Source: Hydractinia symbiolongicarpus (lineage: Eukaryota > Cnidaria > Hydrozoa > Anthoathecata > Hydractiniidae). Taken from it: a stretch of 64,000 bases of DNA. Within the stretch, counting starts at the first letter, position 1, and every line of letters begins with the position of its first letter. A program made the translations under genes and the position numbers. This document shows, one piece after another, positions 32,691-43,036 of this stretch. Under the pieces are notes generated by a model that was given only the letters and a program-made list of their open reading frames with translations, did no database searches and was not told the origin of the DNA. Location: the NCBI RefSeq assembly GCF_029227915.1, contig NC_079879.1, positions 21,468,501 to 21,532,500 of the forward strand. The letters are read 5' to 3'.

Positions 32691-33898
32691 TCGTAACCAT
32701 ATATATGCCAAGATTATACCTACACCTATGGTGATTAATGAGGCCTTGGTATCCTCGTATTGGTTTGGTGGGGGTTGTTCGGGTATGGGGAACGATGTTG
32801 TTGTAGGCCCGGGAGGGGGTATGGTCTGTATAGTATGATCGGGAGTATGCATAGGAGATGTAATAGGTGTTATATGCTTGGGTGGTGTGGTATGCTTTGG
32901 AGGTATAGGAGGTGGGGTATACCTTGGGGGTAGGGTATGCATACGAGGTGCAGCATGCCTTGCAATAGGCTTGTTATTAAGGTCAAGCCTGATACCGATC
33001 ATTGCATTAGCAAGGGCAATCAAAATATTGTTGTTGTAGCCCACGATTTTGCCCATACGAAGATTCATATCGGAGGGTAGCATGTACACGTGGTGCATTA
33101 CAGCAAAGTTCACTGGAGTTCTAGCATATTGCAGCACCTTCTGGTACTCCGTAGTATCCCGACTTACGTTCTCCTGACGTTCTACCATAGCCTCAAATTT
33201 CTGTACTAGAATTTGCCTTGCTGCATAATTATCGGCACCGGTCCCTAGAAGAGATGCCTTGGCCCCTGTTTGTGATCCCAGTAACAAGACCACGTTAACC
33301 CTGATACCCTTGCTTAGCTTGGTCAGACCCTCCGATGTTAGACCTTGGCTTGTGGGCATGATAATTTTGGCCCAATCACCGTCAACTTGGGGCCACTACC
33401 TACCATCTGTCAACGACGACATGACAGCTTTAAACTTGTACAAGGCATTGGGATCTGCACCGTATTCGCGACATACTTGGGCGTATCCGGAGCTGGAGTA
33501 TGGGTTTTTATACTGTGAGAGCCCATCGTCATATGGCATGGGGACCTTCATCCTTGCTAGAATACAACGCATGTGGTAATAGACATGGAATTTGAAGATC
33601 GAGTTGATAAGGGGCACCGAACCCGTCATGTGCTTGGCACATATGCCTAGGGCTGTTGTTGCGCAATGGGTGGCGAAATTGACCTGAATATTTCAGTAAT
33701 CCAACGCTTGTCCTTTCCAATTCATATTAACAGGGTCATTGAGATAGGTTGTTAAAACCTTTATGGCGTATTTGGTAAACTCCGGAAATGCCGCGGAAAT
33801 ATGGGACCCTGTACTCACGTAGAGGTCCTGGTTCTCCAAATTTGTAACACCAAGTGGCCATTCTCCCCTATTGGATTTGTACTTTGTTGTATTGATAG
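32382..33898 (-). pseudogene. Uncharacterised conserved Polinton protein, two in-frame stops
   Basis: A single minus-strand frame is continuous for over 480 codons, interrupted only by TGA at 33693-33695 and TAG at 33396-33398, both probably changed Trp or sense codons. Recognisable blocks are 'TGSHISAAFPEFTKYA', 'FKFHVYYHMRCILARMKVP', 'VDGDWAKIIMPTSQGL' and 'QYARTPVNFAVMHHVYMLPS'. Then comes a Pro/His/Thr-rich linker and one membrane span ('SLITIGVGIILAYIWLRKNK', near 32700-32760). The last ~100 codons, opposite the plus-strand membrane protein, are probably not real coding sequence, so the true end is likely near 32680. No start codon is obvious near 33898. A structural role is likely but unproven. 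Confidence 0.55.
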
Positions 33899-33925
33899 AT
33901 GTTTATTACTTAAAACAAAAGGGAA

Positions 33926-34498
33926 TGAAGCAACTGTACATCACTGATATCGAAAAGCCTACAATATATTCAAGAACTACCTGGGACAGGACAATCAAAT
34001 AGCTCAAGAACTACCTGGGACAGGACAATCGAATAGCTTTGAGATCCATCAGCACTAGACCTGGATGACTGAATTTGTATAGAAATACAGAGTTTACCAT
34101 ACGTAAGGTGGGGCCCGACCAGAGAGTGACTCGGATTGAGATCATCAACGGTTTATACAGGATAGAAGATATTGCGACCATTGTGAATATCAAGTTGAAA
34201 ATCAAGTTTTTCGTATTGAAAGTGGCTACTGCAGGCTCCGTGTCAGCGATGGGTACTCAGTGGTGATGAATCAACAATTACAAGAGCTCTTTGGCCTACC
34301 CTACGACCCTAGTAAGAAATTTATGAAGGGCGACTATGATGGGTACTATATGACCGTCATTTACCATAGGCTGAGACTCGTTTGTCCACAGTTGGATGAG
34401 GATGATTGCCTGCTTGATGGTAAAAAGTCCATCTTCTGGCCGTACTTCCCACAAAGAATTGAACGCTTGGGGAGATATGTTAACCTGGACCTTTGATA
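33926..34498 (+). pseudogene. Polinton accessory/structural protein, frameshifted
   Basis: ATG 33926 ('MKQLYITDIEKPTIYSRTTW') lies some 25 bp from the divergent minus-strand gene. A 33-base unit containing 'actacctgggacaggacaat' is duplicated at about 33971-34036 and breaks the frame. The gene continues with 'FTIRKVGPDQRVTRIEIING', 'LYRIEDIATIVN', 'YCRLRVSDGYSVVMN' and 'LFGLPYDPSKKFMKGDYDGY'. Another frame change near 34440 leads into 'TWTFDTPVYLPLKGS'. It resembles uncharacterised proteins of cnidarian Polintons, possibly a minor capsid or fibre component. Confidence 0.45.
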
Positions 34499-34589
34499 CC
34501 CCTGTCTACCTTCCACTAAAGGGCTCCACGGACCGTTTGGAGTTTATGCTAACAGACGTATTCCACCATAAAAAAATGTGACGTTCACC

Positions 34590-35323
34590 GGCCTTACGAT
34601 GCAAATCCTGATAGAATAAATAAGTGATATAGCTAAGCTGTACCCAAATTTAGCGAGTGCGCCTGAAGCACCTCAAAACGATATGCAGGAGGAGAGCCAG
34701 GTATACTGGCTCAAAAAAATTGATGATATTGAAAAGTATCTCCGAAATGAAATAAAGGAGTGGGACAGGCTTGCGAAGAAGTTTAAAATACATGGCACGT
34801 GGATACGCTTCTGTGACCATGGTATTATCTGTGACTTGGTATTATCGATATAGCCTCCGGCTTAGGAGTCCCCTTGGCTATTGCCATGGGGAGGGGCTCA
34901 CTATTGTGGCCAGGATAGGTCAGACAGGCCTTAGAAATGCCTCAAAATCACTTGGGGTTAAGAGCAAAAAGCTTGAAGGATCAGGCTGCTTGCAGAGGCT
35001 AAATTAAACTCTATTATCGATTTTATTTCAAAGGCAATGGAGAATAGTGTGATTAGTGACTACGAGTACAGTCTAATCAGCAGGGAAAAGGAGAGATATA
35101 TGCTACTATTGGAATGCGGCAGAGGTTCAATAGGATTGTTAACAGCATCAATGAGCAAGAGCGTGCCCAGTTGGATGCCAGGGGCAGGGATGAGGGGAGA
35201 AAAGAGATGCAGGATGAGATTTTAAAAACACGTTCGACCTGCACAGTATGTAAGCGGTACTTAGAGTTCCTGCCCGAGTATGAGCCCGAAATATATTATT
35301 TTATATGCATTTTGAGCCTTTAA
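34590..35323 (+). pseudogene. Polinton coiled-coil/membrane protein, heavily frameshifted
   Basis: Fragments in different frames follow in the expected order: 'KLYPNLASAPEAP', a charged helical block 'YWLKKIDDIEKYLRNEIKEW', a glycine-rich hydrophobic piece 'IASGLGVPLAIAMG', the block 'AKLNSIIDFISKAMENS', and a C-terminal piece with a Cys pair ('CTVCKRYLEF') ending at 35323. Frame changes lie near 34790, 34960 and 35110. The helical hairpin around a hydrophobic core is typical of a membrane-associated structural protein in these elements. Function unknown. Confidence 0.45.
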
Positions 35324-35336
35324 AATATATAGTTTC

Positions 35337-36136
35337 TTAATCCTCGCTTAGCAACCACTCCCTTTTAAAGTCTTTATACCAACATTCTGTGATGTGTGTC
35401 TGTGGGTAGTGGTTTTTGCCCTGTACGTATACAGACGAAAAGGCCAGAATAGCGCTGGCTTGGCAAAGCTCATCTATTTATGACATCAAGGCGGCGCCTG
35501 AGCCCATTGTGATCCTGGCGTCACCTTTTCGAAGCAGCAACAGTTGTCCATGGTCAATGTCAGCGCCACAATCTAACTGTATCCAGCATCTGATAGAGTC
35601 TCCCCTTTTGGCAAAAGTCTTATCCATACGCACCACCACCTCCTCATGTTCCTTTCCTCCTGAATAGACAATCACGCGCGTACACACGCATACAATGCCG
35701 GTGTATGTGTCAAACACGCAAAGCCTGACCTTGAGACTGGCCACGCCATGGATCTCGGGGTGAGGCGTGGTGCACAGTAGGCCAGCACTGCCACGTTTGA
35801 GTTTTGGAGCGCCGGAGGTAGCTCTCTCGCAAATGTTATGTGTCCCGGGGTGTCGTAAAGGACGCAGTCTCGTCCCTTGCGCGAGAACTCGATCTTGACA
35901 TGATCAATAGTCTTAATCCGTTCCTCTTCGTACAAATCCACCAAAAATGCCAGGCACCACGACTCTAGCTTTTGCCCTTTATATTTTGCTTTAAGCACTT
36001 CCATGTCTCGCCTGGGAATATGTCCCGTGGAGACCAGTATTGCGCCGGCACAGGTAGACTTTCCATTGTCCACGGCTCCAACTAAAGAAAAACTAGTCAT
36101 CAGGCAGCGAAATATTTCGCTTCGAACTTTAACCAA
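35337..36136 (-). pseudogene. eRF3/EF1A-like translational GTPase, truncated
   Basis: A minus-strand frame encodes a recognisable GTPase N terminus. G1 is 'LVGAVDNGKST'; a switch I-like region follows with 'ESWCLAFLVDLYEEERIKTI', a spacing closest to eRF3/HBS1; G3 is 'DTPGH'. The G4 (NKxD) and G5 regions and most of domain 2 are missing. After a frame change near 35750 a beta-rich C-terminal part continues ('VVVRMDKTFAKRGDSIRCWI'), with a further frame change near 35480 before the stop at 35337. The sequence has the higher GC of the adjacent Polinton, not of the host. An acceptor-like 'ttttctttag' sits just before 'LVGAVD' (36082-36083), so an upstream exon is possible. It may be a captured gene within the element or a broken host gene. 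Confidence 0.55.
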
Positions 36137-36139
36137 TTA

Positions 36140-37863
36140 AAATGCATTCTTCACTGTTTATTCTTGGAAGACTTATCACTAAAGAGAATTCAAAACTGCC
36201 TTGCTTTTAATACCGACACCACATGTTTGTTTCCCGTGTAAATCAAAAGTGTTTCTCAGACACCTTTGCCGAATTAGTTTTCTTTGGTGTACCGCTACTA
36301 TTTCTCGACTTTTGAAACAAAATGAATGTGATTTTTGAAATCCTCACCTGAAACTTGATAAAAAGTGAAATCTTTAGATTTATAAAGCAAACAAACAACC
36401 TATTAAAACAATTTTTTTGAAACAGTAGCTTATTACTACAAATCCAAAAATAGAGAAGTCTTTGACCATAACATTAACACTAGCCTAGTTAACACTTCTT
36501 CGAGTTGATAAAATGAGTTTCCCTCAAACAAAAGCTTCGACGCGAACGAATGACTCAGCGGGAACCCCGAGTTTAAATTGGACAATGTGACTAATCGCTT
36601 CGGAGGCCATTTTAATTTATCTGCGAGTTGTTTACCAAGCTTGGCCACATCTTGCTCTAGTAAAACTTCATAGTTTACTAATGTTTGTTAGGGTGAGTGA
36701 AACCACTCGCTGGAATATTCAGATGAAAAGGGCTTTCCCCGATATGGACCACGTGAGCAAAGAACAATAGAATTAGCCAATCAAAAAGCGCGGCCAGATT
36801 TTGGCCGCAGAAAAATAGTTTGAGACCAAGCGTAATTTTTCCTTTCTTAACTACTCCGATTCCCGGTGGTAAAATAAATCATGCTGGCTCTCCTGGCAAC
36901 ATTAATATCATTAAAACAGCAATTTCACATGTCGGATTGAGTTCAAAATTTATACAAACACTTGAAGTTAAAACATTAAAATTCTGAAATTTTTAAAAAC
37001 ATGAAATTCAGGAAACGAGTATTTACCGAATAAACAATTTATTTCCCTTGTTTTCGCAATTATTCAACAAATCAGGTCCACTGCAATTGAGTTTTAAGGC
37101 TCTTGTTATGCTTTCTGATGAATAAGTTTTTTTTGAATTTAAAAATATAAAATCGTCAAAAACAAATGTCCTTAAGGTAAATCTTAAAGTTTTTAAGTGG
37201 ACACCTTCACGGGTTTCGTGTGAAAAAATTTTCAGTCTTTATAATGAAATTGTTTACAAACCTTTTGTGATAAAAAGCAGAATAAATTTAAGTGGATTCT
37301 CACGGGGTTAAATAACTCGTTTCTAATAAAGACGCGTCTTTATTAGAAACGATATAACTTGTCCACAGAATTATTTATTTATCTAGGCACGATCCTGGGG
37401 ACTGGGTTGATAAACAAATAACAATTCAACTTTTCGTTTTAATAAAAAAACTATTTACATAAATACAATGACAGATCAATCACACTTTGATGTCAGAACT
37501 ATACATTTGCAAAGAAAAAATAAGGCAACAAAAATAAACAATTTAAAACTAGGGAATATATATCAACGTGTCGTCACGAAACGATTTTAACCGCTATTCT
37601 TTTCCTTTTTCGTTTAGGAGCGGGGACTTTACCTGGGTACAACATTTGTTCTCCACATTTTCAAAATTATTTCTGACGTTTGGAGAAGAACTACCTGGCG
37701 TCTATTGATTGAGAAAACCTATAAATTCTTTTTGTTTTTGTAAAATTACATGCGTGTGTTGTACGCTTTTCATAGACATTTAGCATCTTTTTTTAATATT
37801 CACAATCTTAATCGTTATCAACAGTTTAACACAGTTCAATCATTTCTTAAACGTGCGAAAGAA
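36140..37863. other. Intergenic
   Basis: Host-like AT-rich DNA. It contains a 34-bp perfect palindrome and no supported gene. A 70-codon minus-strand frame near 36436-36648 has no family match. Confidence 0.35.
37318..37351. repeat. 34-bp perfect palindrome
   Basis: CGTTTCTAATAAAGACG is followed immediately by its exact reverse complement, centred on CGCG. It has no loop and no flanking extension. It could form a cruciform or be the footprint of a hairpin-ended element. Confidence 0.9.
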
Positions 37864-40800
37864 TCAAAAGTCGAATTCATCGTCACGGTTGTGCTCCTCT
37901 TTCTTCCAGCCATCGTCCTGTTTGTGATAGGTACTTGAAGAGGTGGCGTGTTCACCTAGCCCTCGTGATTTCAAATGAGCTTGATGGAGCTTGTGAGCAC
38001 GGTGAGTTCGTGCAGACATTTGTCGAGTGGACGTGTCCAAACCTATTGTTTGTTAAAAAAAAATAACGTCAATGCATTCTTTACACTAAAAAAGACAATA
38101 TTTTAGGGAAAAAAATTGTAAAATTTTTTTGCGATTTTGTGACAATTTGCAAAAGTATATTTCCACAAAAACTAAGGTCAATCTTCGCCCGCAAAAGTAT
38201 TTTCGCTCAAAACGTTCTTTTTAAGAATGGTCTCTCAGAATTGCCCTGTTATAACACAAAATTCATAAAAACTAGCCGAAGCTAGATGCAAAAGTAATCG
38301 AGTATGACTTTTAAAGCAAAAAAAAAGTAAATATAGTTATCAGAGCACAAACAAACAATAGAAAATATCTTTTTCTTTTTTGTCAAAAAACTATAAAAAT
38401 GCGGAATGTGCAAGCTAACTGTTTATACACAAACCAAATTTTATTCGCAACGTTGCCAAAAACTTTCACATCATACATCTTTATCACACTTCAGAAAAAC
38501 TAACTTTACCCTTTCCACCGGATGAAACCATATTGCTTTTGTTCTCTCGAAAGATATCGCTATCTTTTGGTTGATCTTTGGAGAAACTTTGTTTTTGTGC
38601 ACTCCTCTGAGAGGTAGCTAAACAAATAATTTTACTCCTGTTGAAACTTCATGTTTATGCAAAAAGTCTTTAATGCATCCTTGATGCAAAATGGGTTAAA
38701 CAAGACCAACAATATTTATTCACAAGAACAATATTTATAAGCAACGGGTCTACATGCTGTTTTAGCATACATCTGGCATTAAATGTTGCATATCATACAC
38801 TTTTAATTTTGAGCGAAGGTTTTTACTGTATCTTTAAATTTCATTGCTCCAATTTTTAAACTTTTACTTTAAAGTTTTCTTAAGGATTTTGCATTACTAC
38901 AAGATGTTTTACCACGTTGTTTTTAGTTGCTTGCAAACAATTTACAATGTTCCACATAACAGAGTGCAACCATGATGTAATATATCTGGCATGAAACTGC
39001 ATTAAATGTTACACTCATTTTTCCTAAACATTATTCAATATCGACTTCCTTAATAAGTATATAAGTTAAAAGTAAAATCTACCTGGATTGGGATTATATC
39101 GTGAATAGTTAGATGGGTTTGTAGGTAGTGCATCATCTTTACGAGTGTTAGTTTTCTGATATTGGAAGGGTACATTATTTCGTATGCTCCAAACTTTGCC
39201 TAAGTTAAATCCTAAATAAAACCCAACCATATATTATCAGTCAATTATTGACATTCTTTAAGGAGGATCTAAGAACAGACTCGAGCACACAAAGCTTGTT
39301 TATGTGTTTGCAAAATTTTTAGTAATAAAATTTTAAAAATTGTGCATGGTATAATTGAAATGTATGCAAATATTCCAACTTAGTTTATGTTTTAATTTTA
39401 AACAGATACCTGTGAAAGACATGTTTTAATGCGCTTTGTATACAATTACGACAATGCTAAGACACAACATTTTTGCTGTGCTGTACCAGTTGTTTATTAA
39501 AACATAAAAATACAGCTTTTAAAATATTACACCTTTATTTTGATGAGGATTTATATATGTGTACTGTTTTGTCTGACTAGGGTGTTGTTTGAGTAATGGA
39601 TTTCTGTTTGAGTTGCATCCTCCATTTACATTAAACTTTTTCCATGGATCAACTTTGGCGTTATTGGATTGGTAAGTAAATCGCTTTGCTTTCAATGCTC
39701 TATCTAAAGAAAACAAGAAATATTGCATTTTTAATTTTTAAACCAATTAGAACTCTATGTGCTTTTGTATGTTATGAGGAATAAAAAAGTTGTTTATCAA
39801 GCCTTTTGGAATTTACAAAAAATCTTTTTCGTTTGCAAGTTATTTAAGATTTAAATGCTTAAATCCAGGAACTTATGATGTTATTATGTTGAGCTGATAG
39901 TTAATTTGTATTTACTTAGTGTTTCGAAACCAGGACATTCACTTCTCCTATTTATATAGCTACCTATACCAAGCTGAGTGTATACTTACACCATCTGGGT
40001 ACAGTATTATACATTACACAATTTATAAAACAGTAGTAGCACATTCTGTTGGTCATTTTCATTGAATAACATGTCGTGAACATGTGAGTTTATGGCAATG
40101 ATCAAAATCATTTTTGACTATTTATTTGAGGAGATATAATTGGAGGATCAAGATTAACCAGTCAGATTACAACAATCAAAGTAATCAACTTGTTATAAAC
40201 CTGAATGGAAACAATAGATCTTTCCTATTTTCTAAATGTTTCCATTACATTCCTCTCCAACCATTTAGCCTTTTTTCTAGTACTATTATTATGAGCTGTC
40301 TACTATTTATATATGGATAATTTCACCTTTCTTGCTGTCCAACAGAGCTCTTTGTCTATGATCCTGACTATACGAGGTATGCAACGCTAATTCAGACAAA
40401 ATGGGATTGTGGACTATAACTGGAAGAAATGATCATAATAGACTTGGATAAAAAAAGATCACATAACAGGAATTGGGTTGGACAGCAAAGAAGTGTATTT
40501 AGGCCACCATCAAAAATATGTTGTGTTCGCGTCCTGAAGACTCCGCAAAAATGTATTGGTTGGGCGTATTTTTTTCGAGATTTTCAAGGCCGGAGCAAGC
40601 AAATTCGTTTCGAGGGCCAAGACAGTATAGCGCCACTCTACATCGTTTGTAGATCATATTTCGCCACCCTGTAAACTTTCAGTATCCACAGGAGTGCCCT
40701 AAAGGAATTAATTTTTACCAAATTAATTATCGCGAGTTTTTGTCAATTTTGCAAAAATTAGTTTGGGCGAAAAAAAAAATTCTTTTTTAAAAATATCTCG

Positions 40801-41431
40801 CAAAATTTTTTCCTGGGCTCTTTCCGACTTACTGACTCGGGTTTTTGATATCAAAAGTGAGTCGATCAGAGGACGCCAACACAACATATTTTTGATGACA
40901 GCCTTAGTATGGTAGTACAGCAGTAATATATCAGTCTAAAAACATAAATATCAACAACCTTTCACAAAACGTAAAAAACTATCGCAAGATTTTATATTTT
41001 ATTTAACAGCTTTAAGAAAAATTTCTTTTATCCTCCCCCTTTTTTGAGGGGCCTATAAACTGTTAAAAAATATTAAAGCTGCTTGCCGACGAGAGCCCAT
41101 AAATCCAGAATGACAAAAAAACATCTAGTAAGGTATATAGCTGGTTAGGTGTGTTCATACATCTCAATACAACCAACTGCAACAGCAAAACTGAAGAAGA
41201 CTAGCTAGCTAGCTAGCTAGCTAGCTTGTTTATATATAGCTAGATAAGCATAAATTGCTTGACTTCTTAAAAATAACATAGCACATGAAAAAAGTATTTA
41301 GATTTACATAGTTAAGCAAAAGGAAAGCAAGAAAAAGACGAGAAGGTTAGCTACCATCACAAACAGATAAAAGCAACAAAAAACTTACCAAAAATTTTAC
41401 AGTCGTCTTCTGGCGTTACTGAATGAACCAT
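37864..41431 (-). CDS. Uncharacterised five-exon host gene, about 209 residues
   Basis: Five minus-strand exons join with matching phases at GT-AG sites: 41431-41389, 39703-39533, 39211-39083, 38617-38510 and 38042-37864 (stop TGA). The protein starts 'MVHSVTPEDDCKIF'. It then has a Lys/Asn/Gln-rich middle ('VDPWKKFNVNGGCNSNRNP', 'FNLGKVWSIRNNVPFQYQ') and a Ser/Lys/His-rich C-terminal half ending 'HNRDDEFDF'. It has no membrane segment or signal peptide and looks largely disordered, so probably intracellular. I do not recognise a family. For exon 4 the donor 'gtaaag' at 38509 was preferred over 'gtgtga' because only it keeps exon 5 open. The matching phase of all four junctions is the main support. 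Intron 1 is 1.7 kb and holds a MITE. Confidence 0.6.
40500..40907. mobile_element. MITE with ~37-bp inverted ends in an intron
   Basis: The left end 'ccatcaaaaatatgttgtgt' (near 40505) is found inverted at 40881-40900, and the match extends through 'gcgtcct' on the inside. TA lies on both outer sides, compatible with a Tc1/mariner-type target. The interior has no ORF of note. It sits in intron 1 of the minus-strand gene, with a further short inverted pair around 'gctgtccaac' (40335, 40478) just to its left. Confidence 0.6.
41201..41230. repeat. (GCTA)n microsatellite
   Basis: About seven uninterrupted copies of the 4-base unit. Confidence 0.9.
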
Positions 41432-42202
41432 AGTAAGTATACATAACTTATTTTCTCATCAGAGTGCTATATGTAATAAAGACATCGTGGTAAATTCCCA
41501 GAATGTGTATAAAAATAAAAAAGAAATTAAAGAAATTATCTGCAAGTTGTTTGTATTAGATTTGCCTCAATGTCCCGAATAACATCAAACACCAAACCAA
41601 ACCAACATTAAAGATAACTAAGCAGAAAGTGGATTGCAGCCATGTGATCCTTTGATCTGGCGCAGGGTAGAGTTTAAATTCGAACCGCTTTCTAGATTGT
41701 TTTTATGTTGAATTGTGACAGACTGGAAACAACAGCTTGTTTGACAGACAAGCATCTTAGATTAGTTGTGAATAACATTTTTCGAATTTTCATTTCCTTT
41801 CAGGCTCTTGTTACACCGCTAACGTGAAGTGTACGTTAGCCGTGTAAGTAGAGCGGACACTCAAGTTGTCTGTTGTCTCTTTTGCATATCGGACGTCAAG
41901 ACGAACATTTTACGTCAGACCTATTAATAGGTCGAGGTTGGCGGACACCATCAATTAACGGACAAGAAATGTTTGCACTGACAAAACCACTGTCAAATAC
42001 TTTCATAGAAGAATCTCTAAATAGCGGACAGGTTTGTGTTACGTGAAGTGAACTTTACTACCGAAAATCCTCTCTAATTAGCCGGGTAAAAAATAAAAAT
42101 GTTTTACTTTAAACATTCATTTTTCATGTGACTTGTTGCATCAGAATTGCTCAACTACTTTTCCCCATCCATCTTGGTGCTTTTTGATGCCCACAAATAT
42201 AT
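41432..42202. other. Intergenic, upstream of the minus-strand gene
   Basis: Contains the hairpin near 41830 and possible transposon remnant; otherwise no feature recognised. Confidence 0.35.
41811..41847. other. 15-bp-arm hairpin
   Basis: TTACACCGCTAACGT and a near-perfect inverse flank seven bases. It sits in intergenic DNA upstream of the uncharacterised gene and left of the BEL/Pao insertion. The following 270 bp contain repeated 'gcggaca' phrases, reminiscent of decayed pogo-type DNA transposons. Confidence 0.6.
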
Positions 42203-42207
42203 CTTAT

Positions 42208-42412
42208 TGAAGAAAATAGCTTTTCTGTATAATAGCTTTTCTGTATAGTTTCTTTTATTATGTTAGACAATACGTTGTATTTTGATTGGTTTATTTTACG
42301 GCGCATGCGTTAATGTAAAAACGTTGTAAACTCTGAAACAGCGTGGTTAGACCCGCGAAGAATTTAATAAAAACAGACAGAGTTATTTCTCCTCTTTTTT
42401 CTGGTTTTTAAA
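42208..42412 (+). repeat. Left LTR of BEL/Pao
   Basis: Starts TGAAGAAAAT and ends just before the primer site. Contains a 16-base internal duplication ('aatagcttttctgtat' twice) and an AATAAA near the 3' part that could act as polyadenylation signal. Ends in AAA and not the common CA. Confidence 0.95.
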
Positions 42413-43036
42413 TGGCGCCCGATGAGGGACACAAAGATTGATTTATATAATTAAAGAAAATTGGATGCTATTGCTGTTGAGCAAAGACATTGATCAAGAT
42501 TGGATCAACGAAATTTGAACGAAAGACACGTATGAAACGAAAATAGTTCAGTAAGCTCATTCGCTACTTGACTTGACTGACCTTTTTTTTTGAACTGCTT
42601 AATAATTTAATTGACATTTAAGAACGTTTTTAGACAGCCATCTTTGACGTTACGAAATCGATATTTTTGCTTGATTGCAAAGATATTTACGGATTTGATT
42701 GAAGTTTCTTTTTTTTGTTTCTTGTGTGCCAGCACGTGGTTTAGACATAAGTATAGTTTTTGGTTTTACAGCTTATGGTTTGGGGCTATAGAAGAGTACG
42801 AATTCATGTTTTTTCTTGGTTTGTTTTGATACGTGGAGTTGTTGTTTAGACTTATTTATTTTGAAGGTTGTTTTATTTTAGTTTCTAAACGCGTGTTTCT
42901 TTACATGCCATTTTTCTGTTTTGTGCATAAGAAAAAGTTTACTCCTGTTGGGTACAGACTGCTGTTTACCCTCTTTGTGGATAAGAATTAGATCGAGATA
43001 GATTTTGGCTCCTGTTAGGCACAGGATACTTTGTAA
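42413..43036 (+). other. BEL/Pao primer-binding site and untranslated leader
   Basis: TGGCGCCCGATGAGGGAC at 42413-42430 begins with the TGG that pairs with a tRNA 3' CCA. The remaining leader of about 600 bp probably holds the packaging and dimerisation signals; no such element is individually recognisable. Confidence 0.75.

Larger units (their letters stand above)
22057..35323. mobile_element. Degenerate Polinton/Maverick (adintovirus-like) element
   Basis: About 13 kb of consistently more GC-rich DNA carries the gene set that defines Polintons: protein-primed family-B DNA polymerase, packaging-ATPase-like protein, retroviral-type integrase, and double-jelly-roll major capsid protein. Several small membrane and zinc-binding proteins also typical of cnidarian copies are present. 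Genes are tightly packed and arranged on both strands with divergent pairs 25-35 bp apart. Nearly every long gene has stops, frameshifts or deletions, so the copy is inactive. Terminal inverted repeats and target duplications were not identified, so both borders are approximate and the GTPase gene to the right might belong to it. Confidence 0.9.

Noticed and set aside
36436-36648. 70-codon minus-strand frame near the GTPase fragment
   Set aside because: No recognisable domain and no clear splice link to the GTPase; could be an exon, but cannot be supported.
38490-38509. Alternative donor (gtgtga) for exon 4 of the uncharacterised gene
   Set aside because: It would put exon 5 in a frame with an early stop, whereas the donor at 38509 keeps all phases consistent.
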